A DNA stretch of 64,000 nucleotides from Maratus speciosus (lineage: Eukaryota; Arthropoda; Arachnida; Araneae; Salticidae): the NCBI GenBank assembly GCA_963932465.1, contig OZ010799.1, forward strand, positions 158,840,761 through 158,904,760, read 5' to 3'. Shown here one piece after another: positions 43,500 through 55,305 of this stretch (the first letter of the stretch is position 1; each line of letters begins with the position of its first letter). A model generated the notes under the pieces. That model had not been told where the DNA came from and did no database searches. It saw only the letters and a program-made list of their open reading frames with translations. A program made the translations under genes and the position numbers.

Positions 43500-44110
43500 C
43501 AGAAAAAATTTATTAGCTGACTATTAATCCTTTCTGGTTGAGTGTCGGTAAATAGTCGCAGAAGCTTTATATGAGCAATTCGATTTTTAACTATTTCGAA
43601 CAAAGTTGAAAAGTGTTTATGCATTGTCTGTCCATCTTTCCACGCTCTAGCTCCCGTAAATGTACTCCGATTTTCATGCAATTGATGAAGATTATTTAGG
43701 GTCAAAAAGGCATGTTTGGTATTGTGTATGATGTATTAATAGTTCATTTACAGGGACACTCAAAAGAATTCCGTTACATTATAGTCAATGGGGGAAAAAG
43801 CGTTTGCAGTCTACTTTAATGATATTACGCTATTTCAAATGCATTGAAATCGATATAAATCACTGAATTTCTCTACAAGATGATTACTAAACAATAGGGC
43901 AATACAATATATACAAAGCTGACCAAAGAATTCGGATAATTTCCCGATGGTAGATGAGAACAACTGAAATTGGGTTTTCAACTGTGTTATGCGTTTCCAT
44001 ATAGTTGAATTAGACATAAGATTTTAACTTATCAAACGGTGCAGTTTTGTATCATAATTGTGTGTTAGAAAGTGTTTCATAATCTATGCTTGATGCATGA
44101 TTTTTTTCCT
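43500..44110 (-). repeat. Repeat family A, copy 2 (reverse)
   Basis: Reverse complement of family A: CAAAGTTGAAAAGTGTTTAT, GCATTGTCTGTCCAT, CACGCTCTAGCTCC, GTATTAATAGTTCATTTACA, and at its far end TTTCATAATCTATGCTTGAT. The copy is shorter than those at 27290 and 47147. Confidence 0.7.
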
Positions 44111-44344
44111 TTCTTTTTTCATATTATTCTCACCATTATATTTTAAAAGTACATTTTTTTGTAAATTTCTCTTGCGTATGTTATGAGAGTACAAATAAAA
44201 AGGTTTCATAAATAAAACAAGTTGGAAATTGCTCGTCAAACGTGGCAAATGAGGTGCATTCGTACTATAATTAGTTTTATAATTATTTTTTGCACCCCAT
44301 ATTGTGCTGGATGTGTATTTATTTGCAATTCATAAGTGCATAGT

Positions 44345-44935
44345 CTGTAACATCATTAAAATGCACTTGCAATAATTTTTTCCCATTCCCCTTAATGTAA
44401 CGGAAAACTTTTGACTGTCCCTGTAATTAAGCTATACATCCGATTTTCATGAAATTTGAAATGGCTCGACAAAATTTTGCAGCAATTATATATTTAAAAT
44501 TTCAGCCCATTCGGAAAGCTGTAACATCATTAAAATGCACTTGCAATATTTTTTCCCATTGGCTTTAATGTAAAGAAAAACTTTTGACTGTCCCTGTAAT
44601 TAAACTATACATCCGATTTTCATAAAATTTGAAATGGATCGACAAAATATCGCAATAATTATATGTTTAAAATTTGAGACCATTCGGAAAGCTTTAACAT
44701 CTTTAAAATGCACGTGCAATAATTTTTCCCATTGGCCGTAATGTAAAGAAAAACTTTCGACTGTCCCTGTAATTTAACTATACATCCGATTTTCATAAAA
44801 TTTGAAATGGCTCGACAAAATTTTACAACAATTATATATTTAAAATTTCAGACCATTCGGTTGGGTAGTTTTTGCTCTATTATATGCGGACGGACGGACA
44901 GACAGACGGACTGAACGACGACTATAGGTGCTACG
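44345..44935 (+). repeat. 174-bp tandem array with a GGAC/AGAC tract
   Basis: Three units with the anchor TGTAACATCATTAAAATGCA at 44345 and 44519 and a variant at 44692 (spacing 174 and 173 bp). Units share TGACTGTCCCTGTAATT, ATACATCCGATTTTCAT and TTTGAAATGGCTCGACAAAA. The array ends with GCGGACGGACGGACAGACAG and CTACGTATTTATATAATTAC. Same plan as the 145-bp element. Non-coding. Confidence 0.85.
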
Positions 44936-45059
44936 TATTTATATAATTACGAACGCATCTAAAAAGAATAAATTCGTGTAAAAGATGCATGTTCCTGGAA
45001 GGAGTACTTCAATTGCAAAGGGTTACACTTAAAAAAGTTCACGTTATTTTATCCTAAAA
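44936..45059. other. Spacer
   Basis: No recognised feature. Confidence 0.4.
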
Positions 45060-45187
45060 TATATAATTGTTTATGTAAACTCTTATGAATTATTCTATGT
45101 TCTTTATGCACATTTTTATAAATATATAATTGTTTATGTAAACTCTTATGAAGTATTCTATGTTCTTTATGCACATTTTTATAAATA
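45060..45187. repeat. 63-bp tandem duplication
   Basis: TATATAATTGTTTATGTAAA to TTTATGCACATTTTTATAAA occurs twice with 63-bp spacing (45060 and 45123), with about one mismatch. Non-coding. Confidence 0.9.
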
Positions 45188-45775
45188 CTTAATCGTCAGA
45201 CTATGTAAAATTACTTCCTTTTCTATTATGTGTAATCCCTAATTTAGACGTTAATATTAGAGAATATGTAGAAAATGAAAATTACTGAAAATTGGTCGAT
45301 ATACAATGCATGTTACTATTAAAATTTTCATTAAGATATGCACAATTAATCGGAATGGGAAATCTATGACTAAAATGGATATTTTAAATGCATACCCTTT
45401 GAAGTCATAAGACCCACGGTAGAACTATCTGTAACTTGGATCTCTTTTATTATCTATTTTCTGTAATGTTTACGTTATAAGGAGCTAAATTTTGTCATTT
45501 TAGGCTTAATGCCGACAAAATTGGATGAAATAACGCATCTTTTATGAATGAACTCACTAGCTCCTCTGATGATTCTGTGAGTCATTCATAGTTTCTTATA
45601 TTACATACTGGTTTCATATGTTTATTGCTAAATCATCTTTAGAACTTTATCAATTTCTTCATATATTTGTGATTTCAAATTTATTATTATATATATATAT
45701 ACATATATATGAAATTCTGGCTACACTCCTGTATATCTACGTAAAAGTAGTATACGAATACATGCTATAAACTTT
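45188..45775. other. Unassigned, AT-rich
   Basis: A (TA)n tract at 45690-45708. Nothing else recognised. Confidence 0.45.
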
Positions 45776-46340
45776 ATCAACCCTCCGTCATTCATCGGAA
45801 CGACAAGAGTGCAGTCGGGTTTGTAAGTAGAAGGCAGAATTAAAAACATTGGGAAGAATTTCTCGTTCAGATAAATAACAGAGGCACCATAGTCTTAACT
45901 GCGTTTATTGGCAAATAAATCTCATAACATTTCCAGTAGATACTCAATCGGCTCTCGGATATTAGCTGTACCACTTCATATTAAGTTCTATGATGTTAAA
46001 AAAGCAATTAGAATCTCACAAATTAAAAGTCATACCACCAAGTGACGTGTTGTTATTAAACAAACGAAAAACGTACAAAATTTCGTCTCCCAGGCAGTTT
46101 AACGGCATAAATACTCCGAAAAGAAGGACACGAACGGTTACATTACATAGCAATGAACCAACTCCGTGGAAAAGGGGAGGAAAGGGACGGCAGAACTCGC
46201 AGCGATGGGATTATCTCCGGGGAGAAGGCGGAGTACGCTTGACGTAGATGACCGAACTTATTACTATCGGCGGTAGCTTTATAACGTAATCAGGACGTTG
46301 GCGGCGAACTTGCAAGGCATTATGGGATATGGAACAAATA
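45776..46340. other. Less AT-rich patch with an 85-codon frame
   Basis: 45776-46340 has more G and C than its flanks. The frame at 45990-46247 (plus) starts MMLKKQLESHKLKVIPPSDV and becomes arginine/lysine/glycine-rich (PKRRTRTVTL, WKRGGKGRQN). I do not recognise it and see no start context or neighbour that helps. It may be an LTR or a fragment of an element, since GCCTTGCAAGTTCGCCGCC on the other strand is not typical of intergenic DNA here. Confidence 0.3.
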
Positions 46341-46885
46341 CAACAAATGATATTAAATACATTCGAAACAAAAAAGAAATGTCTCAGAATAAAATGAAAG
46401 AAAAAAAAGTAATTTAGTGGGTTTTATAAGAAGTATACCTACGAATGGTTTAAGTTTTTTAGAATAATAAATAAAAGAATACGCTGGTTTAAAGGCATGG
46501 AATAAAAGACATTTAAGATATTATTAAAGATAGGTAAAAAATGTAGATATTATAAGAATTTGGAATAGTTTGACAAAGATAAAGGGCGAAATTTTTTTAT
46601 TATTACATATATATGTTTAAGAAAAATTTAAATTAATGTAACAGCATTTTACATGGTGGACCACCAGTGTTGCCACATCTGACGGGATTTATTTTCACAC
46701 ATTCTGAATTCTCAACAAATTTTTTATATATATTTTTTGATTTATAAGACAATAAGCAACACTATATTATTACTCATATACCGGGCGTGGAGATGCTTCG
46801 CAAGAAGGAAGCACAGGAAACTATCACCTGTTGACTTAACAGGCAACAGCTGATGTTTTTGATGGAATACCTATAGACTTCCATT
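46341..46885. other. AT-rich DNA with hAT-like end fragment
   Basis: At 46671 CAGTGTTGCCACATCTGACG resembles the ends at 11956 and 33718; no partner end was found. The rest is unassigned. Confidence 0.45.
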
Positions 46886-47146
46886 AGTTGGTGGACTCAT
46901 CTATCATATTTTACAGTCAATCTCAGGAAATAATCCTACAAAGACTACTTTCCCGACATCATTCTACCAGAAACAGTTAGCAAAATAACATGTTTATACG
47001 TCATCATATATTTCATTTTCTTAAACATATAGAAAGTATTTTCACATGACATCGCCGCTAAATATTTTGAATTTTTAAAAACATTCTCATCTAAAGAGAA
47101 GTAGCGCTTATTTTTCAAAAGTAAAGCATATAATAAAGAATCGAGA

Positions 47147-47884
47147 AAGGAAAATTCATGCGCCCAGCATAGATTCTGAAACACTTTCCAACCCATTCGA
47201 AATAATGTAACAGAACAGCACCGTTTACAAATTTAAAAGATTTCGTATACTTCAACCATATGGAACGCATAACACATTTAAAATTCAATTTTAGCTATTC
47301 CTATCTACAAACTTAAAGTTATACGATTTTTTTGAAGCCCTGTATATGATATGTAGATTTGTGTCTATTAACTGCATGCATTCTAAAATTTAGTTCACTT
47401 AAGAAATACATATACTTCAGTTGTAAGTTCCCTTTCAGCAATTTCCTCTAATAAGGAGAATGGTACGTGAATACTTTTATGTAGCCCTGTATATGTGGTA
47501 TAGAATTTATATATAACGAGTAGCATGCGAAGAATTAGTTAAATTTAAAAGCACATACCGAATTTTAAAACGTACAATGTAGCAATCATTACTCAAAGAC
47601 ATCACTGAAACCGATTTCTTTTGCGTGCCCTGTAAATGAACAAAAAATGCTATGAATACCCTGTTCTAACGTGATCGTAGTGAAATTCAGTGATTTATAT
47701 CAGTTTCAATACCCTGTAAATAAACTATTAATCCTGCATACTTCGTATACAATACCAAACATGTTTTAGTAAACTTAAATAACTTTATAAATTGCTTGAA
47801 AATCCGAGTATATTTCCAGGAGTTAGAGCATGGGCAGACGGACAGACAAACCGGATGCTTAAACACTTTTGAACTTTGTTGGAA
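47147..47884 (+). repeat. Repeat family A, copy 3, inside the satellite
   Basis: Starts AAATTCATGCGCCCAGCATA and ends AGACGGACAGACAAACCGGA, CTTTTGAACTTTGTTGGAAA. The satellite stops near AAAGAATCG and resumes at TTCTGCTTGACAAATCGTCA (about 47897). This is the uninterrupted comparison copy for the one at 27290-29222. Confidence 0.75.
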
Positions 47885-48650
47885 AAGTATGATTTTATTC
47901 TGCTTGACAAATCGTCATGCTAATATGTGGGGTAAAGAATGATTAACAATGGAAATATGAAAACTTCCATATGATTTTATAGAAATTAGACTCCTTAATT
48001 AATTTTCACAACACACATATTACACTCAGTCACGTCTTAAGAAATAAAATTACAAAATCTACTCACCCGACATTAATTTACTTGAAAATGTTTGCGAAAT
48101 AACGTATTTATACGTCATGAAACATTAATTTCTTAACCTAAAGAAAGCGTTTTCACAAGTGACATCACAACTACCAACTTTTAATATTTAAAAACATTCT
48201 CATCTATAGAAAAAAATGTACCTTTCTTCCAAAAAATATCCATTTAATTAAGAAAACATAACAAACATTACTACATTTTGGAACAAATATACAACCGTTT
48301 AGGAGACATGATTTACCACTTCGTCGTTCTTGATAGATAGTCATGCTGATATGTGGAGAAATGAATTATTAATAATTCAATGATAAAGTCCTGTTTAATT
48401 TTTAAAGACAGTAGACTCATCCATCTCATTTGGCACTAAATTTTATGTAATAAGCTTACAAAGACTATTTATTATTCCTGATATATTTTACCTGAAAAAG
48501 AGAAAAAACTTGTTATTACGACATTAGATATTTAAATTTATTAACCGTTATAGAAAGTATTTTCACGAGTGACATCGCAACTAACAAATTTTAACTTTAA
48601 AAAATCCTCATATAGAGAAAAAAGTGGCTGTCTTTCAAAAAATATGTATA

Positions 48651-49745
48651 TGTTACGGCCAAAACCCGGAGCTTGGCCAATACGCGAATTGGCCGGCCAA
48701 TTCGCGAACTGGCCGAGTCCACAGCCGGCAGTGTGATTCTTTTAGCTTTCATACAGCCCTGCATATGATCTACAAACCTGGTAATACACTACATATAAAT
48801 TAAATTTTAAAAGCCTATCACAGCTGAAAACGCACATCAAGCAATAATGGTTCATAGCCATACCAATAACCCAAATTATTTCAGTGACTCTTTAAATAAA
48901 CGACAAATTCTACTTAGTCAATAATCTATAGAAAACACGTTGTAGAATATAATAGTAATGTATAACAGTTTCATTATGTATGAAGTAGTGTAACATCATT
49001 CGAATACCCTATAAGCGATTTTTTTAAAATATATCATAATTCTTTATCAGAATTTTCTTGGGGTCCGTATAAACAAACTATAATGACTACTTAATCAATA
49101 CTCTACAAAAAAGCACATTGCTCCCAACATGTGTGAGGCGTGTGAATTTTATTATGTTTGAAATAGATTGACATCATTTAAGTGTACTAAAAATTATCTT
49201 TCACCATTCACTGCAATGTAATGAAATACTTTTAAATGTCTCTGTAAACAAACTATAATTGTTACTGATTTCATACACTTAGATAACAGTTTGTTGTCTA
49301 TCTTAATGATGCATACCAATTTCATTATAATTGAGATATGTAACAACATTAAAATACATCGGAAAAACTTTTCTCCTTGGTGATATTGTAACGAAATACT
49401 TTATTGTGCCGCTGTAAATTAACCAAAAATAGTACACACTTCACTTGCAATATCAAAATTAATTTATAAACCTAAATAATATAACAATTACAAGTCAATC
49501 CGAGTCTTTACTCGAGTTAGAGCACGGACAGGCAGACTGCTAGACAAATTGAATTCATCAACAGTTTCAACTATGTTAGAAAGGGATATAAAGTAAAAAT
49601 TGGTTTCTATATACTTATTTCGCGAACTGGCCGATCGCATCTAGCCAGTTAGGGAATTGGCCAGTCAGTTTAAAGCGTTGTTGGCCAGTTCACAAATTGG
49701 CCGGCCAATTCTGGTTTTGGCCAATTTCGGGTTTTGGCCGTAACA
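48651..49745. mobile_element. TIR element TGTTACGGCC, 1095 bp, inside the satellite
   Basis: Perfect 18-bp terminal inverted repeats, TGTTACGGCCAAAACCCG and CGGGTTTTGGCCGTAACA. TATA flanks both sides (48647-48650 and 49746-49749) and neighbouring satellite units show one copy at that place, so the target duplication is about 4 bp. Both subterminal regions are built from AATTGGCCGGCCAATT-type palindromes and CGAA(T/C)TGGCC motifs. Its middle is occupied by a family A repeat. No gene. I do not recognise the superfamily. Confidence 0.88.
48740..49590 (+). repeat. Repeat family A, copy 4, nested in the TIR element
   Basis: CATACAGCCCTGCATATGAT, TAAACGACAAATTCTAC, GTAACAACATTAAAATACAT, AGCACGGACAGGCAGACTGC and TTTCAACTATGTTAGAAAGG match the other family A copies. 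Here at least three modules of about 170-190 bp can be followed, each with an AAACTATAATG-like phrase. Confidence 0.7.
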
Positions 49746-51227
49746 TATATAATAAAGAAAACATAACATTACTACATTTTGGAACAAATAAACGGTCTTT
49801 AGGAGACAGGATTTACCACTTTGTCGTTCTTGATAGTTAGTCATGCTGATATGTGGAGAAAAGAATGATTAATAATTCAATGATAAAGTCCTGTTTAATT
49901 TTTTAAAGACTGTAGACTCATCCATCTCATTTGGCACTAAATTTTATGTAATAAGCTTACAAAGACTATTTATTATTCCTGATATATTTTTACCTGAAAA
50001 AGAGAAAAAACTTGTTTATACGACATGAGATATTTAAATTTATTAACCATTATAGAAAGTATTTTCACGAGTGACATCGCAACTAACAAATTTTAACTTT
50101 AAAAAATCCTTATATAGAGAAAAAAGTGCCTGTCTTTCAAAAAATATGTGTATAATAAAGAAAACATAACATTACTACATTTTAGAACAAATAAACAGTC
50201 TTTAGGAGACAGGATTTACCACTTTGTCGTTCTTGATAGATAGTCATGCAGATATGTGGAGTAAAGAATGATTAATAAATCAAAGATATAGTCCTCTTTA
50301 AGTTTTAAAAACAGTAGACTCATCCATCACATTTGGCGGTCAATTTTATGTAATAAGCTTACAAAGAATTCCCCGGTATCGTTTTACCTGAAAAAGATAA
50401 AAACTTGTTTATACGATATGAGATATTTAAGATTATTAACCGTTAAAGTATTTTCACAAGTGACATCGCAACTAACAAATTTTAATCTTTAAAACCCTCC
50501 TGATCTAGAGAAAAAAGCGCCTCCCTTTAAAAAAATATGCATATAATACAGAACAAATAGCATTACTACAGTCTGGATCAAATAAACAGCCGTTAGAGAG
50601 GCATGATTTACTCCTTTGTCATTCTTGATAGATAGTCATGCTAATATGTGGGGTAAAGAATAATTAAAATTTCAAAGATGTAGTCATCTATAAATTTATA
50701 AAGGCAGTACGCTCATCCATCGCATTTGACAGTCAATTTTACGTAATAAGTTTGAAAAGACTTTATTCGCCGATATCATTTTACCTGAAAAAGAGAAATA
50801 ATTTTTTAATACGACGTAAGATATTTAAATTTATTAACCGTTATAGAAAGTATTTTCACAAGTGACATCAGAACTAACAAATTTTAATCATTAAAAACAT
50901 CCCCAACTAGAGAAAAAAAGTTCCGCTCTTTCAAACATTATGCATATAATAAAGAAAAAAATAGCGTTACTACATTTTGGAACAAATAAACAGCGTTTAG
51001 GAGACATGTTTTACCACTTTGTCGTTCTTGATGTATAGTCATGCGAATATGTGGGGTAAAGAATAATTAATAATTCAAAGATGTAGTCATCTATAAGTTT
51101 TTAAAGACGGTACGCTCGTCCATCACATTTGACAGTCAATTTTACGTAATAAGCTTACAAACACTATATTCCCCGATATCATTTTACCTGAAAAAGAGAA
51201 ATAACTTGTTTATACGACGTGAGAGAA

Positions 51228-51547
51228 TTAACCTTCGCACTGCGCAACCCGAGATTTTCTGGGGCAACGTAAAAGTAGCAAAATTTGCGCAACCCAAGAT
51301 TTTCTCGGTGATTCATCTTTCTTCACTTGCGACTATTTTTTAATTCAACTTGGGCCACTTTTTAAATATAGAAAATTCCATATAGACTTTAACAACATCT
51401 ACAAGAGAAATATACTCCAAAATTGATTTTTTTTAAATAGTGGTGCGAGAATATAAAAATAGTCTTCAGTGACAGCCCTGATTTAGCCTGATTTAGCGCA
51501 ATTTTTGAATCTATTTTGATTTTAAAAATCACGCAGCAAGAGGGTTA
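51228..51547. mobile_element. TTAA miniature element in the satellite, R1-like
   Basis: 320 bp with TTAA at 51228-51231 and 51544-51547. Ends CCTTCGCACTGCGCAACCCG and CACGCAGCAAGAGGG. The left subterminal part contains GCAACCCGAGATTTTCT twice (as GCGCAACCCAAGATTTTC). It resembles the right portion of 57631-57951 in reverse. The adjacent satellite units show a single TTAA at this place. Confidence 0.85.
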
Positions 51548-52689
51548 AATTTATTAACCGCTATTGAAAGTATTTTCACAAGTGACATCGCAACTAACAA
51601 ATTTTAATCTTTAAAAACCTCCTGATCTAGAGAAAAACAAGTGCCTCTCTTTCAAAAAATATGAATATAATAAAGAAAAAATGACATTACTACATTCTGG
51701 AACAAATAAACAGCCGTTTAAGAGACATGATTTACCACTTTGTCGTTCTTGATGGATAGTCATGCTAATATGTGAGGTAAAGAATAATTAATAATTCAAA
51801 GATGCAGTCATGTATAAGTTTTTAAAGACAGTACGCTCATCCATCACATTTGACAGTCAATTTTACGTAATAAGCTTACAAAGACGGGGATATCATTTTA
51901 CCTGAAAAAGAGAAATAACTTGTTTATACGACGAGAGATACTTAAATTTATTAACCGTTATAGAAAGTATTTTCACAAGTGACCTCGCAACTAAAAAGTT
52001 TTAATATTTAAAAATATCCCCATCTAATAGAGAAAAAAAGCGCCTGTCGTTCAGAAACAACGAATCCTTCTATATATAAAAAAAAGTTTTGATTTGGAAA
52101 TGGACCAATGAACATCTGCGTAGATATTCCGGGTAGATCTACATCCAATTTGAATGCTTAAGCATGGCCTTTCATCGTTAATATTAAAGAAACGGTTGCA
52201 TACAAAAATAGGAAAATCGGTGGTATTATAGAGAAATGTTTGATAAACACGCTGATGCAGACAGTTTTCAAATCGAAGAATTATTTTAAGAGATATTTAA
52301 TGCTAAAGTTGGACCAAATCGTTCCCTTAAAAAAGTTTTATTGGAGCAAAAACTATACATGAGAATTTAATCATTTTTAGATCATTTTATATACGTTATA
52401 AGTTCCCGGTGTGCAGATTGTATTTATTTTCCTTATTTTACTCATTTTTTTGAGGTTTTATTTCAATTTTAAATTCAAATTTTCAGCATTTCGAGAGATA
52501 TTTTTTACAAATTTTAGAAAATGTTATTAACTTAAACTGTTGCCAGTTCTATGAACAGCGCAAGTATCATGTTTACTTCAAATTAAAAATTTATTTACAC
52601 GTGACTATTACAAACAGAAAAAAAAACTTTAAAATTAGAATTAAATGGTTAAATGTTAAAAGCAGGAAAATTACGTCATAAGAACCATA

Positions 52690-52879
52690 GACACAGGTGT
52701 CATATACCAATTTGACGCAATTTTTTTCCGACGCCAAATTGGCGAAAACATCAATAGCATAAACAACAACATCCGGGTTACCATATCAAGAAAAATAACG
52801 ACACTTAAGCACCAGTTAAGTAACCGTTGCGTATATGAAATTGGCGTCAGAAAAAAATTGAGCCAATGACATCTGTGCC
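52690..52879. mobile_element. 190-bp miniature element with 8-bp target duplication, nested in the Helitron
   Basis: Ends GACACAGGTGTCATA and TGACATCTGTGCC; the inverted similarity extends about 40 bp (GCAATTTTTTTCCGACGCC against GGCGTCAGAAAAAAATTG). Flanks GAACCATA (52682-52689) and GAACCATG (52880-52887) match at 7 of 8. A hAT-like class is likely from the 8-bp duplication. The 71-codon minus frame over it is not a gene. Confidence 0.82.
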
Positions 52880-53301
52880 GAACCATGTTTACACTTGAAT
52901 TTAAAAAGAGAAACGAAATCTTAAAATTAAAAAAAAATCATTATTATGCGTTAAAACTTGTAATTTGAGGAAATTACGTCATATTTAAAATGGCAGAAAA
53001 AATAGCAAAACAATTTAAATTGAAAAATATATTTTCGCGAGATATTTTGAGATAATCTTTTCAATTATAATCGTGAATTCGAAGACAGCGCAAATAATAT
53101 TTCCTTCTAACAACAAAAGTATTTTCACGTGAATATTAATAAGAGAAATAAAACTTTTGTGTAAATTACGTCAGATTTGAAACGATACATTTAAAATGAA
53201 TTATTTAAAAGAACTATCTTATAGCGCTGTTAAAAAATACCGGGAGACAATGACACTCTTTACTTAATTCATTTTACATTAGCTTATTTCAAATGTTTAA
53301 C

Positions 53302-53584
53302 GGTACTTCTTAGCTATCCCGTCGACCAAATTACTGTCGCCAAATTGTAAGATTAAATGCCAATAATGGTTGCCATTAATTAATTAATTGCAAGATTAAA
53401 TGCCAATAATGATCAATAAAACCATTAATTCGACGTTTTATTTGTATTTTTAATAATGTTTTACTAATTTATTTGTTCTTTCGTTATTTAAAATAAAAAT
53501 TATGTCAATGTGTATAATTTGGCGAGTGGTTTGGCGATTTATATATATTGGCGAAATTGGTCGACGGGATAACTAAGAAATACC
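53302..53584. mobile_element. 283-bp miniature element with 8-bp target duplication, nested in the Helitron
   Basis: Ends GGTACTTCTTAGCTATCC and GGATAACTAAGAAATACC; the inverted repeat continues to CGTCGACCAAATT, about 30 bp. Flanks TGTTTAAC (53294-53301) and AGTTTAAC (53585-53592) match at 7 of 8. The interior has several TTGGCGA motifs and a direct repeat of AAGATTAAATGCCAATAATG. Non-coding. Confidence 0.87.
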
Positions 53585-55083
53585 AGTTTAACTAATTTTT
53601 TTAATTAAATACGAAAAAAGCCATTGTATCTCTTAACAGCAGCAGATTTGGCCTTAAAAATCCCCAATCCAAGGAAAACGAATGGAAACCCGTTTACAGA
53701 GAGATCGCTACTGTTTTTTTTTTTTTTTTTTAATTTTAATCCAATATTTTTAAAGCCGATCAAATTAGCGTGCTTTTTGGATTTTGGAGTGCCTGAACGG
53801 GGGTTGGCGAGCGTAGCTCGTAGGGGGCAGAGCCCCCTAGTATAATAAAGAAAAAAATAACTACATTTGAAATAAATAGATGTTTAATGAACACAATTTT
53901 TCTTTCTGCGCTTGACAAATCGTCATGCTAATATGTCTGGTAATCAATATTTAACAATGCAAAGGTATGCCTTTTTGTAAGACAATAAAGATAGTAGACT
54001 CATCTATTATATTTTACAGTCAATCTTACAAAATATGCTTAAAAAGATTAAACTTCAACGACATTTTTCTTTCCTGACCATTGTTTTCGAAATAATTTTT
54101 TTTTTTTTTTTTACGCCTTGGTATAATTAAATTTCTTAACCATTATAGAAAGTATTTTTTCATTACACCGCCACTAAAAACATTTAACTTTTATAAAAAT
54201 CCTCATCTAGAAAAATATAGCGTTTGTCTTTCAGAAAAAAAACATATAATAAATAAAAAATAACATTTCTATATATTGGAAAAATAAACAGTCATTTACG
54301 GGACGTGGTTTATCACGTAGTCGTTCTTGACAAATCGTTATGCTAATATGTAGGGTAAAAAATGAATAACAAGCACACATATAATATCAACCATAACTTT
54401 ATAAAGAAAGTAGACATATGTATCATATTTAGACAATCTTAACCCTTTGTATCACCGTGTTGCAGATCTGCAACATACCCAAAACGTCATTGTTATTTCG
54501 ACAGTAAACTTCAAAAGACGATTTTGTTGATTGTTGTTATTCTATTATACTACTATTAACATAATTATTTCATTAAATCCGCGACAGATGGCGATATTGA
54601 TTTTTTTTTCGCACCAAAGTTTGATTTATCGGTTGATCAGCGACACGTGATTTTTGCTTAATTAAGCTTTGAAATAGTGGAGTTAAAAAAGTCTGCAGCC
54701 ATCAACAAGTATATTGTTTACAAAGGTAAGTTTAAATTCTTTATTTAAAGACCATTTTCGAGCTAGAAAATTTATAATATGTATAAGATAAACATAAACT
54801 TTTGTTTGTTGCATAGCTGCAACAACGCGCCATGTCTTCCCTTGTAATGCATTTTTTAAAAGTATCGAAAGAGCAAGATATAAAATTTCTTCTAATGGTT
54901 ATTTAAGTTGCATTTCTTTGGGAAGAGAAAAATTATTGAAAAGGAAAAACATTAGTCTGATTTTATATTATTTAATTGCTATTGGGTAAGTTAGGGATCT
55001 CACTCTCCCTCCGTAAAATTAATACCAAGTCCAAAGCTAGCAAAAATTGGAAAGGTCTCATAGAAAAATGAATTCAATAGAAA

Positions 55084-55305
55084 GTGCATAGAGTGCATAC
55101 TCAACATATTCCACCAAAACAAGTGCACCTAGACGAAATTGGGTGCTGGCCATATTGGGCAGAAAAAAGAATACGTTGTAAATACCCTGCTTGTAAAGGT
55201 TTTACTCAAACTGTTTGTGAGAAATGTGGTGTTGAACTTTGCTACAATAGAATTATGAATAAGGAGGATGAGATATATAGTGTACTGTCTACCAGTTGCG
55301 AGTGA
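55084..55305 (+). pseudogene. piggyBac transposase, C-terminal cysteine-rich domain remnant
   Basis: The readable part is HIPPKQVHLDEIGCWPYWAE followed by RIRCKYPACKGFTQTVCEKC and GVELCYN. The spacing CxxxxCxxxxxxxCxxCxxxxC fits the zinc-binding C-terminal domain of piggyBac transposases, which binds the subterminal DNA. The upstream catalytic domain (DDD) is not recognisable between 54480 and 55080. The frame is then cut by the family G repeat, so the gene is dead. Its place inside TTAA-flanked CCCT...AGGG ends supports the call. Confidence 0.82.

Larger units (their letters stand above)
52065..53840 (+). mobile_element. Helitron, non-autonomous, 1776 bp
   Basis: Starts TCCTTCTATATATAAA after A and ends with a GC-rich hairpin, GGGGG-CAGAG-CCCCC, followed by CTAG and then T. 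This is the canonical Helitron layout (5' TC, 3' hairpin plus CTAG, insertion between A and T without target duplication). Satellite sequence on each side joins cleanly (CAGAAACAACGA, then TATAATAAAG). There is no Rep/helicase gene. The interior carries three loose repeats around AAATTACGTCA and two nested miniature elements. Confidence 0.93.

Noticed and set aside
43264..43705. Three frames of 64-85 codons on both strands
   Set aside because: They lie in the diverged satellite unit and the reverse family A copy and are not conserved among other copies.
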